Of a DNA stretch of 64,000 nt, positions 43,174-54,844 are shown piece by piece. This stretch comes from Hyaloperonospora brassicae. Taxonomy: Eukaryota; Oomycota; Peronosporomycetes; Peronosporales; Peronosporaceae. The stretch is from the NCBI GenBank assembly GCA_947650285.1, contig CANTFL010000030.1, forward strand, positions 1-64,000. Reading direction: 5' to 3'. Each line of letters begins with the position of its first letter. The first letter of the stretch is position 1. The notes under the pieces are model-generated. The model made no database searches, had not been told where the DNA came from, and saw nothing but the letters and a program-made list of their open reading frames with translations. A program made the translations under genes and the position numbers.

Positions 43174-43891
43174 TCACTTCCTCAGATTGCATTGAGAAGG
43201 CATCCATGAATTGTTTTCAGGAGCAGATCGTAACACGATACGATCCTGCTCTTCTTGCGCAGTGCCGAAATAAATAATAGCACTACGACCGCCGCAATCA
43301 CTAGAATTGTAACGGCTACGATGAATCATTGAAGAGTCATCGGCATCATCTTGATGAATAACGTCCTCATGCTTCTCAATCACATCATACTAATGCAAGC
43401 GAGACAGGCTAGATCCCCGCGACGAGCACTCAGACTCGTCGGATGAGCCAAACATTTCATTCCACAAAGTCTAATCGAGATTGCCATGAGTGCACCCACA
43501 GCTTTACGGTCGGGCTTTGCGGGCGTCTTCAAGTCGGACGGGGGTCCGACTCACTCAAATAGCCAACCTCTATTTTGGGGTCAACGTCCATGGGACTATC
43601 ACCCGCAACCGAAGCTGCGGATGTAGAAGCTGCACGTGGATGATTACGTGCACCTGCAACATTGGGTGTTGCAGAATGCTTATTAGCAGCAGCAGGCGAA
43701 TCAACACCTGCTACCGAGTCTTGGTTTGCTTGCTCTACGGCTGCACGCATCCGTGCAGCCGCTTCAGAGGCGGCCTTGCTCGCGCAGCGCATGGACGAGC
43801 CGTCATGCGCTGAAAAGTTGAAATGAGAAGTCAAGCTAAGAAGTGCCCCTTTTCCCCTATAGCGACAAGACGGTAGCCACTCTGTTACCAA
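43174..43891 (-). pseudogene. Decayed minus-strand ORF, unknown
   Basis: Protein-like minus-strand text. An Ala-rich part (43529-43891, ending MDVDPKIEVGYLSESDPRPT) is followed in a shifted frame by TLWNEMFGSSDESECSSRG, a TAG, and then YDVIEKHEDVIHQDD to the stop at 43174. I do not recognise a domain. The Ala/Ser-rich, acidic composition and the neighbourhood suggest the gag of an element, but this is inference. Confidence 0.35.
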
Positions 43892-45105
43892 TCAATTCGA
43901 TCACTCACTAGAATGACTGATGGGAAAGGGGGTGATGCAAAGAGGTGAGCTCGCTACATAAAACTGAAACGAATGTATCAATCTTTGTATATTATTTATT
44001 TCGATAATATTCAATCAACATGGTTCGAGAAGAGGTAATGTTGGCAGAATGTTACCCCCGAGGACGATATTCTTGGGTGCCCCACTTATTGGTTGATGTA
44101 GACGCTTTATCAGCCAAATTCAACACCAATCGCTGCTGGGCGCGCGCAATGGGTGGCGAGCAAGAAACCCACATAAGAGATTGTGGTTTAGTACAGTTAG
44201 ATTAAGACAAAGATTGTTTATTAGAGAAACTCAACCCTATTAAATACAGTTCCAATTTTTCCTGAAACAGAGCTTACTAGTCGGGTTTACTTCCTCGCGC
44301 TTCCCCACGCCACGTGCACGTGACGTCGGGAGTACGCAGCCTTGTGTTCCGTTAACACAAGGTCTCACCAAGCATCTGGTAAGGGCGTGCCCCGTTTCAA
44401 TTGCACGCAGCTTTTCGTGGCAAAAGAAGTCTCGCAATGCGCAGGAACCCCTTCAATGCAACGAGCAGTAATCGTCTCCTTATGGCTGAGGAAAAATACC
44501 CTCTTACACGTTAAAGCATCACCAGCAAATGCTCATCGTCCTTTACTTCTTTCAACGATATGTAGCACATGCCCTGGCATTCTTTCCGTACATCTACTCA
44601 GAAGACAGTGTCAGTCTCCTGGAAGAGCATATTTGCACAATAGTAAGCAATTTGGCGCAGAAACGCTGCGTCGTGCTAGTCCCGTCCGAAGTGAGATTGT
44701 CAAACGAGGCCTTGTCTAACGCGTGAGTGCGGATAGCCCATCACCTATTTTTGCTACGGCCGGTCTTTATTTCAATGGTTTTAACTGATTGAATTCCTGC
44801 ACACTTGTACGCAGCTGGTGTTTGGTGATTTACCAAATACCGACTCGCCTTGTATCATAAAAGAGAACCGCAACACGAGACTGTATTAAATGTGTGAACT
44901 GAAAAGAAAGCCGTTTAACGAGTACGGTACACGTAGCAACGTGTGTGAGCTCATAGAAGGACCGCGAAAAGGTCCAACCTCGATATCGTAATGTTGCGCG
45001 TAGCGACGGTAGAATACCGGTAGTTGCAACCCCCGTTCGTGTAGTGGACCACACTACACTCGCTGTGTGGTAACCTCTTTTTCGCAGATCGCTGGACGGG
45101 TCACG
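43892..45105. other. Gene-free stretch upstream of SmD1
   Basis: Only short ORFs without recognisable similarity (for example 44020-44205 and 44529-44726, plus strand). The last 100 bases include a pyrimidine stretch TCTTTTTCGCAG shortly before the SmD1 start, either 5' UTR or an untranslated-exon acceptor. Confidence 0.5.
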
Positions 45106-45699
45106 ATGAAGCTCGTCAGGTGCGTGTGTGTGCCCCGCCGCCGTGGAGCCGACAGAAGGCCGTCGCCGTTCACTTGCGCACAGTATGTACTTCATAGCTG
45201 TTGCGAACTAAGCGCTGTGACTCTGTTGTCTCTTGTGCGTAGGTTTTTGATGAAACTGTCGAATGAGACTGTCACGATTGAGCTCAAGAACGGAACGATC
45301 GTCCACGGGACAATTACTGGTGCGGCCGTCTTCTTGCTCGGACCGTCTGTTCAATATCGATGCAGTGCTGACACGTACACTTTCTACTCGCTGCTGACAC
45401 GTATTTGATACGCCCATACCTGTCCTTTGTCGTGTGTCTCGCTGCGCGTAGGTGTGGACATCAGCATGAACACACACCTCAAGGCGGTCAAGATGACGGT
45501 CAAGGGCAAGAACCCAGTCAGCTTGGACTCGCTGAGCATTCGTGGCAACAACATCCGCTACTACATATTGCCCGATTCGCTGAACCTCGACACGCTGCTG
45601 ATTGACGACACCCCCCGCGAGAAAGTGAAAGCAGGTGCTCCTGCAGGCAGCGGACGTGGACGTGGTCGTGGCCGCGGGCGCGGGCGCGGGCGTTTGTAA
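45106..45699 (+). CDS. SNRPD1: Small nuclear ribonucleoprotein SmD1, three exons (112 aa)
   Basis: Core Sm protein of spliceosomal snRNPs; with SmD2, B, D3, E, F and G it forms the ring around the snRNA Sm site. Exons: 45106-45119, 45243-45319, 45452-45699. The first exon codes only MKLV plus part of Arg5. The Sm1 motif ([20 protein letters not shown]) and Sm2 motif ([15 protein letters not shown]) are complete, and the C-terminus is a GRGRGRG tail, as expected for the arginine-methylated tail that binds SMN. Both introns are GT-AG with GTGCG donors, and joining restores the family sequence exactly. Length matches the family (about 115-120 aa). Confidence 0.97.
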
Positions 45700-46030
45700 T
45701 AGATGCGCTCTGATGCATTGGAGAAGGTAGTGGTGAGTGAGCGAGGCGGTGACCAGCGAACAGTGGCGAAGGTGAAGTGTCGCGGTCGAGACGAGACCGC
45801 AACTGTCCGAGGGAACGACGAGCGGAACCCGACTCAGTGTCGCAAAGCGTGCAGCAAGTGGACTTCTATCCTTTCTAAGTGAAGAGAGACCTTATTTTTG
45901 AGTCAAGCGGTGAGTTGCGAGTACACGCGACTGCGAGCGTGACAAACTGAAGACAATGCTGCGTAGAGCACTCCTGGCGTGAAAAAAAAGGTTTGGCACT
46001 AGCGATCGAGGCCATCTCTTGTCGACTCTC

Positions 46031-46099
<69 letters not shown>

Positions 46100-46238
46100 C
46101 TCGCTGAGGGCCGTGTTGTACCCATCGATCGGTCCCTCTTCGCTGCTGGTCGTGCTTTCCAGCGCCTGTCAACCAGTCCAAAGTCGATCGTACTTTACCG
46201 AGTGGCCCACGCCACGCCCGCCGGTGACCGACACCCTA
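45700..46238. other. SmD1-RRP40 intergenic region
   Basis: 539 bp between the SmD1 stop and the RRP40 start. It holds the TC microsatellite and presumably the SmD1 terminator and RRP40 promoter. Open frames here are only Ser-Leu or Arg-Glu repeats made by the microsatellite. Confidence 0.6.
46027..46097. repeat. TC dinucleotide microsatellite
   Basis: Almost pure (TC)n of about 60-70 bp, 140 bp upstream of the RRP40 start codon. A long pyrimidine tract so close to the start may act in the core promoter or simply be variable in length. Confidence 0.95.
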
Positions 46239-47471
46239 ATGCCGGAGCAGCACAAGCGCTCGGCGGACGCCGACGACGTCGCGGACGCCGACGCGAGCAG
46301 TTTCCTCGAGAGCGCCCAGCGCTCAGTGGACTTTCTCTTCTCCTCCGCCGTCGTGTTGCCGGGTGACGACGTGACTGCTACGCTCACGAAGACGACGCGT
46401 CGTGTCCAACTCGGTGCGTTCGCAGCTGCGGGTGGTCGCGGGAGGCTCAACGATCTTTTGCTGCCGTGTCGGACTTTAACGCTATGAGAACGGCACTAAC
46501 GAGGCATTGGAACGTATGTGTGGCATGACATTCGATGGGTTTCGACAGGTGCGGGACTGAAGCAGCTGCCGGACGACCGCATCGTGTGCACGAACGCAGG
46601 CGTTCTCCGCTACCGTCCCGCCAATCGCTACTGGGTGGAGTTCAACTGCAGACGCGTACGCACGACAGTGCGCTCACTGTCGGTGCCCTTTTTTTCGTGC
46701 TGTCTAATGCTCTTGTGGCTGCGCACTTACTCGTAACGAACAGTACGTTGCGTCGATGGACGACGGCGTCATTGGCGTCGTGACGGATCGCAACGCCGAC
46801 TTTTACCGTGTAAACATTGGAGCTGCGTACGTGCGTTCGCTCTGGTTCTCTACAATGTGGCAGAGCAGTGCTATGAGTGATAGTAGCAGCTGTGATGATG
46901 GGAGCGGACGGTGCTTTGCTGACTGAACCTTGCCGATGTCGTCAGTGCTAGCGCTGTCTTGGGCTCGCTGGCGTTTGATGGCGCTACAAAGCGGAATCGT
47001 CCGAACCTCCGTCTCGGATCCCTCGTCTACGCTCGAGTAAACAAGGTCAATCCGAACGTGGAACCTGAGCTCACCTGCGAAGGTATGGTCGTGCAGGCAC
47101 AGTTTTGCTGATGTGTTGCAGTGAGCTGACGTTTCCATTGGACTGGCACTGTAGCTCCCCCAAGTGTGACGAAGAAAGACTGGATGACTGGTCTTGCCAT
47201 CTACGGTGAGCTGAACGACGGCTACGTGTTCAAGACGTCTATTGGGCTAGCAAAGTCGTTGCTGCACGAAAACTGTCAGGTGCTGGCGTCCCTGAGCAAG
47301 CGATTGGCTTTTGAGGTAGCTGTTGGAGTCAATGGTGTCGTGTGGGTCAACGCGAAAACAGCGAAGAACATTACAATAATATCCAACTCGATCATGAACT
47401 CGGAGACCATGTCATCGAGCGAGACCGATGCCATGGTGTCTCGGCTCACGGAAGATGTTGATGAGGCTTGA
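46239..47471 (+). CDS. RRP40: Exosome complex component RRP40, five exons (272 aa)
   Basis: RNA-binding cap subunit (EXOSC3/Rrp40) of the nuclear and cytoplasmic RNA exosome. Exons by GT-AG joins: 46239-46413, 46549-46655, 46744-46826, 46946-47082, 47155-47471. The product has the N-terminal domain (VVLPGDDVTATL), the S1 domain (WVEFNCRRYVASMDDGVIGV), the family signature GATKRNRPN followed by GSLVYARV, and a KH domain containing the G-x-N-G motif (GVNGVVWVNAKT). Length (272) equals the human protein (275). Introns are 72-135 bp. The start is chosen at the only upstream ATG giving an N-terminus of family length. Confidence 0.95.
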
Positions 47472-48363
47472 TCGAGAGTAGACTACACAGGAAAGTTGAC
47501 GGTTCGTGAACGCTGCGAAATGCTGCTACAATACATGCCGCGCCTACGGTGCTGGCACCTTTCGCAACAGGCATTATACAACACGCGTGCTGATGCCAAC
47601 TTGTTTCGCTCCGAATAACTTCCCTTGACTGTTGAACCTCCAGAGTACATGAGCTGCTCATGCACTCGGGCCATGTTCTCATCCCGGAATGCCTGGGTGG
47701 CCGAATCGAAGCGTTATGGTGTCTGATTGTCAGCGTCGAAGGATGAGAAGCATGTCTGCTATATCGCCAGCGAAGGGGTACGTTGGCTAAACAGCAGAGA
47801 ACGTGTTGAGCTGGAGACGAGAGCACGTTGAGCAAGGCAACTTGCTACGAAATCGATCGAAGACAAGCCGTGCGATGGTCAGCGGCCGGAAAGAGCTCGT
47901 GTCGCCATCGACGCATACCACGCTCGATAGAAGACCAGAAGCGAGTTAGCCCACACAGTCGGTGTCGTGCAAGTCGTCGTGCTCCAGACACAAATCACGA
48001 AGTGTGCGCTCCACTCGGTATCCCATCGACTGCTCGAGGAACATACATACGCAGTGTCCTCTCTCGTGTTGTAGTGCGTAAGCATCTGCGCTACCTCTGC
48101 GTGCATGCACGAGGAATGGCCACAAGAGTGCAGACATCATCTCGACTACCTCACGTCAACCAGTGAGTACCAATCGGAAACGTCAGACCCAACTTCACAA
48201 GACACGTACTCTCTTTTGCTTACGTATCTCTCTCTCTCTCTCTCTCTCTCTTCTCGCGCTCCTCCTACCAATTGTCTCTGCTACAAACGGGCTGTAGCAC
48301 CTCCTCGTTGCTTGACAACAAGCACTCGATGCATGGGGGGGGGGGCGACGGCACGCCACAAAG
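47472..48363. other. RRP40-VDAC intergenic region
   Basis: 892 bp between two 3' ends (convergent genes). It contains a TC microsatellite at 48226-48251 and a run of eleven G at 48335-48345. Several minus-strand ORFs of 60-130 codons occur but show no recognised motif. Confidence 0.5.
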
Positions 48364-49212
48364 CTATCCTAGCGTCAGCCCCAGGCCAAACTTGTGCGAG
48401 TCGCCCTCAAAGTTCTTTGCGTCGACGTGCACGCTCGTGGTCAACGTCACGTGCGGGCGCACTTTCTGGATGGTCGCGAGCGACAGGAAGCCCTCCGAGT
48501 TGATTTTGCCGCAGTACGTCGTGTCGTGGTCGGCCTTGTACCGCCCACCGACCACGAGCGAGTTGGAAGCCGACTTGAGGTCGTAGTCCAGCACGGCAGC
48601 GTACACCGTCTTGTGCGACAGGTGGTGGTGGAACGACAGCTGGAACGCCGCAAAGTTCCGCTTGGTCACGAGCGACGTGACAAAGTCGGCGCCAGTGAAA
48701 CTGGCCCCGACATTGTGCTGCACAATGGCCGACTTGTCGACGTTAAAGGCCGTCTGGCCCCCCACGGCGTAGCTGCCTTGCGAGACCACGGCCGCGGCCG
48801 AGACCGTGTTGGCCACAAAGTCGGCCTCTGAGTTCACGGCCACGTTCTTGTGCTTGAACTCGGCGCCCAGCACGCCCACCTGCTTGGCGCCCGCGGTCTT
48901 GGCGACCGAGCCGTCTTCGAGCTTGAACGTGAGCTTGAGGCCCTCGGTCAGCACGTTGGGCAGCTCGGCCTCCGTGACCAGCCGCCCGTGGGTCGTGACC
49001 TGCAGCTTCTTGAACACGACGCCGCTCGCGTGGTGCGTGAAGCCGCCCGAGACCTTGGCGAGGATGGACTTGGAGCCGCTGAGCGCGCCTTCGGTCGTGA
49101 ACGCCACGCCATTGGCCGCTGTGCTCTTGATCTTGAGCTTGCGGGAGAAGTCGTAGTCGTCGCGCAGGACGTTTTCGGCCGTCTTGGCCAAGTCCTTGTA
49201 CAGCACGACCAT
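48364..49212 (-). CDS. VDAC: Mitochondrial porin (VDAC), copy a (282 aa)
   Basis: Voltage-dependent anion channel, a 19-strand beta-barrel in the mitochondrial outer membrane that passes ATP, ADP and small metabolites. Single exon. The N-terminus MVVLYKDLAKTAENVLRDDY forms the helix inside the pore; alternating beta strands run throughout (for example GVVFKKLQVTTHG), and the C-terminus HKFGLGLTLG is the typical porin beta signal. Length 282 is exactly that of the family. The frame extends 82 codons upstream, but the conserved start is Met at 49210-49212. It is divergently oriented to copy b. Confidence 0.97.
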   Translation of the reverse strand: MVVLYKDLAKTAENVLRDDYDFSRKLKIKSTAANGVAFTTEGALSGSKSILAKVSGGFTHHASGVVFKKLQVTTHGRLVTEAELPNVLTEGLKLTFKLEDGSVAKTAGAKQVGVLGAEFKHKNVAVNSEADFVANTVSAAAVVSQGSYAVGGQTAFNVDKSAIVQHNVGASFTGADFVTSLVTKRNFAAFQLSFHHHLSHKTVYAAVLDYDLKSASNSLVVGGRYKADHDTTYCGKINSEGFLSLATIQKVRPHVTLTTSVHVDAKNFEGDSHKFGLGLTLG

Positions 49213-50079
49213 GGCGACGTGCGTTGGCGGGAGACGGGAGACGGGGGACGGGAGACGGAGGGGCGAGCGAGCGACACAGGAGAGGGCGCTACTGGACGGT
49301 GGGCGTCGACTGCCACTGCACTTTGAAAGTGCCGACGGCTGCGGTCCACAAGCGCACGTCGCGGCCGCGTTGTGGCTCGCGCCACACAACGGGTCTCCCC
49401 CTCCTGTAGGAGCTGATCGGCGAGAGACGATCAAGTTGGACAGGGAAACCGGAGACACGATTTCTGCAGCCGCCGCATGCCGAGAGACCTATTTGTGGCC
49501 GTGGGCGGGCGGGCGCAACGCGTGGACAGTTGTTCCGCAGCGGCCGTGCAATGGTGCAGGGCGGATCCAAAGGCCTCGACGCGGCAACTACTGTTTCATT
49601 CGGTTTACGTCTCGCTGTGTGGTGCCGTACGTGGCAGTTGGACGGAGCGCGCACCCAACTTGGACGGTGCCGACGGCGCAACATGGCCACTGTGTACACT
49701 GACTGACGTGTACAACAGGGCGTGATGTGACGTGGTGGAGGCTGCGGGCAGTGCCCAATGCCACATAAACATAACTGTGTCTTATCGTACGCTACCAGGC
49801 AGCTCTCGCATCGGAACGTGTGTAGCAGCACGTTCACCGCCAAGAGCAAAGTCAGTTGCAGGTCCCTATGCGCTTTTTACGCGTAAACATCCCACGCGAC
49901 TGCTGTAGCCGCTCGCGCGACGACTTGAACTTGGACTGCCCCAGTGACTCGCGTTCACTATCGCGTGTTGTCCGATGAGGGTGGGCGTTGTTCGTACTTA
50001 AGCCGACCGCCTCGACCCCCCCTCCCTCCCGGCACTGCCATTCGCGAAAAGATCAGCCGCAAGTCGCACGTGGCACGAG
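49213..50079. promoter_or_regulatory. Shared divergent promoter region of the two VDAC genes
   Basis: 867 bp between the two porin start codons. No protein-like ORF is supported. It must hold the start sites of both genes; a GA-rich stretch (GGAGACGGGAGACGG type) lies just upstream of copy a, and a C-rich stretch (CCCCCCCTCCCTCCC) about 60 bp upstream of copy b. Confidence 0.6.
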
Positions 50080-50928
50080 ATGGTTCTGCTGTACAAAGAC
50101 GTGGCCAAGACGGCCGAAAACGTCCTGCGCGACGACTACGACTTCTCCCGCAAGCTCAAGATCAAGAGCAAAGCGGCCAATGGCGTGGCGTTCACGACCG
50201 AAGGCAGTATGACGAGCAACAAGGCGATCGTCGCCAAGCTCTCGGGCGCCTTCACGCACGAGCCAAGTGGCGTCGTGTTCAAGAAGCTGCAGGTCACGAC
50301 GCACGGGCAGCTGATCTCCGAGGCCGAGCTGCCCCATGTCTTCACCAAGGGCCTCAAGCTCACGGCCAAGGTCGAGGACGGCTCGCTCGGCAAGCACGTG
50401 CACGCTAAACGCGTCGGCGTCTTTGGCTGGGAGTACCACCAGCCACACTACGCCGTGAACGGCGCGATCGACGTGGGAGCCAACACGGTCAGCAAAGCGC
50501 TGACCTACAGCTTCGACAACGTCTTGGTGGGCGTCCAGGCCGCCTTTAACTACAACAAGTCGGCTGTCGTGGACCACAACGTGGCGCTGAGCTACCGCGG
50601 CACGGACTTTACGGCGACGGTGCAGACCAAGAAGCAGTTCAACGCGCTCTCGGGCTCGTTCCACCACCACCTCTCCTACGACACGGTCTACTCGGCGCTG
50701 TTCAACTACGACCTCGTGTCGGGTCACAACACGCTCAGTGTAGGCGGCCGCTACAATGCCGACAGGCTCACCACATACGCCGGTAAGGTCGAGTCGAATG
50801 GCCACGTGTCGCTGGCGCTGATCCAGAAGATCCGCCCCCACGTGGCGCTGACCACGAGCGCGCACGTGGACGTGAAGAACTTTGACGGCGACGCGCACAA
50901 GTTCGGCATTGGTCTTACGCTCGGCTAA
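50080..50928 (+). CDS. VDAC: Mitochondrial porin (VDAC), copy b (282 aa)
   Basis: Second single-exon VDAC, same length as copy a and head-to-head with it. N-terminal helix MVLLYKDVAKTAENVLRDDY; beta strands such as GVVFKKLQVTTHG and SGSFHHHLSYDTVYSALFNY; C-terminal signal HKFGIGLTLG. Protein identity to copy a is moderate overall, but bases coding residues 8-42 are almost identical between the two genes, with one mismatch in about 103 bases. Both genes are intact, so both channels are probably made; different promoters could give different expression. Confidence 0.97.
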   Translation: MVLLYKDVAKTAENVLRDDYDFSRKLKIKSKAANGVAFTTEGSMTSNKAIVAKLSGAFTHEPSGVVFKKLQVTTHGQLISEAELPHVFTKGLKLTAKVEDGSLGKHVHAKRVGVFGWEYHQPHYAVNGAIDVGANTVSKALTYSFDNVLVGVQAAFNYNKSAVVDHNVALSYRGTDFTATVQTKKQFNALSGSFHHHLSYDTVYSALFNYDLVSGHNTLSVGGRYNADRLTTYAGKVESNGHVSLALIQKIRPHVALTTSAHVDVKNFDGDAHKFGIGLTLG

Positions 50929-53900
50929 GCGGAATCGATCGCATGGCCGAGACGAGTGTCGAGCCGGTGCTGGAAGGTGTAGGGATCAGCTAGTCGAACG
51001 GGTGGTAATTGCGCTCGCGCGGCGGCGTAGGCCTAACAGTTGAGGAGGTCGACCGGTCCTCGTTTCTTCTGTTCACTGATCTCGTGAGTCCCGCAAGTTG
51101 GGTTACTTGGTGGGGCATGGAACAAAAGAGCTGTAATGATACGAATAGAGTTATCAGTACAGTCAGACCTCATGAGCAAAAATGGTTCTGGTCGGAGTTG
51201 TTCTGTGTCAGGTGCACATCGGAAGAGGTCGCGAAAGCGATTAGTTTGTAGATTCTGACTTTTGTGAGGATAGAAAGCAGAGAGCTACAGAACCTGTCAC
51301 AGACTGGCTGTGCGCGAATGGCTCATGGAATCATTTGTTCAAACCCATTCGGTAAGAGAGAGCCCAATCCATGAAATTGGCATTTGGCAAATTGTCAACG
51401 GGTACCTCACCTAAGTTGAGAACACTATTAGCATTGCCTTGCACCTCGCAAATGTACCTTCGAAGGTATCCGGTAGCTGTTGACGGTTCTCTGGTCATTG
51501 GCTGGTATATGCCACAGTGTCGGCCCAACAAATGATGGACGCGCGCGGTGTATGGTGAGTAGATGTTCAGTAAACGTATTTGAAGTTAAACACCGTTGCA
51601 GAAATGCTCAGGAAGTACGTATCCGACAAAGCGTTTCCACTGGCTTGTCCTAAGCTTTCTCTACACGACACTTCACGTTAAGCATCGAAGTAGATAACTG
51701 TACTCTTACCAGTGTATGAACAATGTCATCGATGAGAGGTGATGTGACACGCCACACATTACGCGTTAGTGCCAAGACGACTTCATACGCAAAAAGCCAT
51801 CCACCAAGCTATCCGTCGTCACCTGAATAGCTATCAACTATAAATACAAGCATTCGATCCTCATGCTCTGGCAGAAGCACAACCAACTATGGCGTAGTTA
51901 CAGATGCAGCAGTGGGCGCGCGAGCAACGTAGCGTCACGCTTTGGCTCTCTGTGGTGGAGATGGTCAAACATATGGATGAGAAAGCATACGTGACTACCA
52001 ATCCATCACGAACGAAGGCACATCCAGCCAACTACCCTTTGTTTGCACAAGCTATAGGTGTGGTCACTATTGCCAACGTGCGTTGTAGTACGAATGGAGT
52101 TACCCTGAGATGGCTCTGCGACTGCGTGAGAAGCTTCCGATCAGTGCTAGCGATCTGATGGATCTCGAATGGCTGACCCGGTTTGATGAAGTATGTGCAA
52201 TAGTCGTCGAAGTTATGTTCTCCGTGACGAGAGCAGAAGCCTGCGTGAAACAATAATGGAGGGGTCACAATTGAACCTTCGGTCGATTACCGCGAACTTT
52301 GGTCGACGAATTGTATTTCGGATAGCCATCACTTTTATGGAATAACACGGAACTGATTCCTTTCACTATGCAGCCGAAACGTATCAAGAAACTCAGGTCG
52401 CTTGTTGCAGCTCGACATTAGCAGCTATGGCAGCATAAGAGTAGATCACAGTTTGGTTGTAAAAAGCGCAAAGTCGTCGCGATAATCTAAGGAACCGTTG
52501 TTACGAAGAAGGCGAAGGGATGGATCGCAAGCTCGAAGTTCTAGATGAGCACGACAATGTTTCGAAATTGCCGCGCTGAGAACCAATTACGCATGTATGG
52601 GTGACACCTACTGCTACATTTAGGGAATAATGATTCATAAGGCCAGAAGCAAGTACAAGTGTATCACCCTTGTCACATTTCCCGCTTTGATCTCGCGCAT
52701 GTGCATCGATAGAAAGACAGTGGCATATACAATAGAACGACGATAACAGAGACACTCCTTGCTGCATAATCGACAAGGGGGTCCGTTGCTGAAGTTCGAG
52801 CTCAACCGGATTGTCACCAGCGCTGAGCGCCAGCACGAAGAAGATAATTTGACTCCAGACAAGGACGAGAAGACAGTGTAGTATGAGTACACACTCGTCT
52901 TGCGTAAGCTATCGCTAGTACATGCGCTGTATTGCAGGTGACCAAAACCTTGATGGGGCTCTCGCTTGGTCTTTCATGATGCCTCTGACGCTATAAGTGC
53001 AATCAACATTTGCTGCCAATAAGTTGATCTGCGCATCATCGCAACGAGACCTCGACGTCTTACACCTTTCCATCACAAATAACGTGATGCACACCGATAC
53101 CTCGCCGTCTTACATATTCGCATCACGAAGAAAGTGATGCAACGCAAAACGACGCGAGTTCTTCAGGAAGTTCTCAATAGTTTTGTTGTTGTTGACCTGA
53201 ATCAGGATAGTCAACATAAGCCCCATTCGCCGACCTTGTGTCGATAATGTGCACAGAGAAAGTAGCCACCGAGAAGTTCGGCTTTCACATTACGCACGCT
53301 CAGTCACGGATTCGTCCTTTTCCAGGCTCGCAATTGCCTACAATGCAGTGCGTAGCACGTTGTTGATGACAACCTGCGCATGGGCTGATGACAGCTGGCG
53401 AACGCATTGACTAAGAAGAGACGCCCACAACAGGTGGTGAGCCCGAATGACACACGTACGTGTCAATGACATTTAACGTGTCAGCCGTGACAAGGTTAAT
53501 ATTGATCTGGATTGATACCGTTACAGTGGTACGAAATAGGCACCAAAATTCGATTCGACTAAGCAGTTAGCGTTGAGCTGACTGATGATTCCTTTCCACA
53601 CGATGAGTGTACGTGAGGTAACCGCCGCACGTCTCGTCACGGTAGCAGTGTCGTGATCCATAATTCGTCCAGTGTAAGCGGAGCATCCGCGTGGCAGAAG
53701 TGCTCGATAACTTCGCTCTTCTTGTATACATCTCTCATTGTTTACAGATCCTTGCTCGACTGTGTTGGAGATCGTAACTATCTGTTTAGTAGAGCATAAG
53801 CTCTCTCCTTCCTTTGCGCATAGTCTGACATGCTTTCTGCGAATGGCACGCGATAACTGGATGAGCCCGTTACGTACTTTGCGCCCCAACGTTGGTCGGA

Positions 53901-54844
53901 AACGAACGTCGTTGTCGATTCGACAAACTGCGCCAGCAGTTGTGAGTCTGTGTTTGCCAAAAACTGACCATATGAGAAGTTTGCACCCCGCTAAACAGCA
54001 AGATACACGCCGTGAGTCGTAAGTAGATAATAATTACAGCTCGGATGCTGACAGTAAGCACGTATCCGAACACCTTTGGTAGCGGATCCATGCAATAAGT
54101 GTAGACTTCTTACCTCGAGGTACAGAGGATCGGGTAAGCTTCTTTGAGCGTACCTGCGCGCTTCCGGTGATCTCATCGTCAGGTACAAGTTGCGAACACT
54201 GTCGTAAATGTAGGTCATAGATCGTAGCGTTACAGGAAGGAAAAAAAGAGGCTGTACTGACAGCTGTTCGAGTCACGGTAAAAGAAAGCCTTCTCGTTCT
54301 TCTGTGAGGCTTGCTTTCTGCCTACGCGAGGCTATTGCCATACATCTCAAGGTACCTGCGCGATACGCGTGGCTGAATTTGGTAGTCCCTCCCGCCTCGC
54401 AGCAGTTTCCGCCCTCTGTAGAGTTGACCATGAACATGTGGGGGACCGCGCAGAGGCTTTTCACAGCTGTCATCTACCTTAAAGCTTCGAACAGCATGTA
54501 CAACCGTGAATTCCACTCTGTACAATGTGGCCAAAGCCTTTTGTAGCAAGTTGTGAGCTCGGCCTTTTGCTCACGCTCTAGTTACCACGACACAGTGTGG
54601 TTTTCCTGCCTGAACTCCATACCGATCATGGTGCGATCGGTCACCAACGGCAGTATAATCTGACGTCAATGACGGCGCTGTGCAGTCGACAGCAGCCATT
54701 GGCAGAAATAGTCCCTGCGTCCCACGACAATCGTCCATCCATTCGACGGTCGTTTTGTACCCATGTGTCCATGTACCCATGTGTCCATTCAGCCAGGAAG
54801 TAGCTATTGGTCATTGTGTCAACGGTCGTAAATCTCCGAGCGTC
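50929..54844. other. 3.9-kb stretch without a recognisable gene
   Basis: Open frames are short and none has a motif I know. Most protein-like pieces: minus 51331-51531, plus about 52090-52255 (ending DLEWLTRFDEVCAIVVEVMF), and minus 53521-53889. They could be exons of a decayed or unknown gene. A short direct repeat (CTCG/CGTCTTACA with CATCACRAAnAAnGTGATGCA) occurs twice near 53050-53140. Confidence 0.5.

Noticed and set aside
45892..46366. Ser-Leu and Arg-Glu repeat ORFs near 46 kb
   Set aside because: Translation of the TC microsatellite; only the part starting at 46239 is the RRP40 exon.
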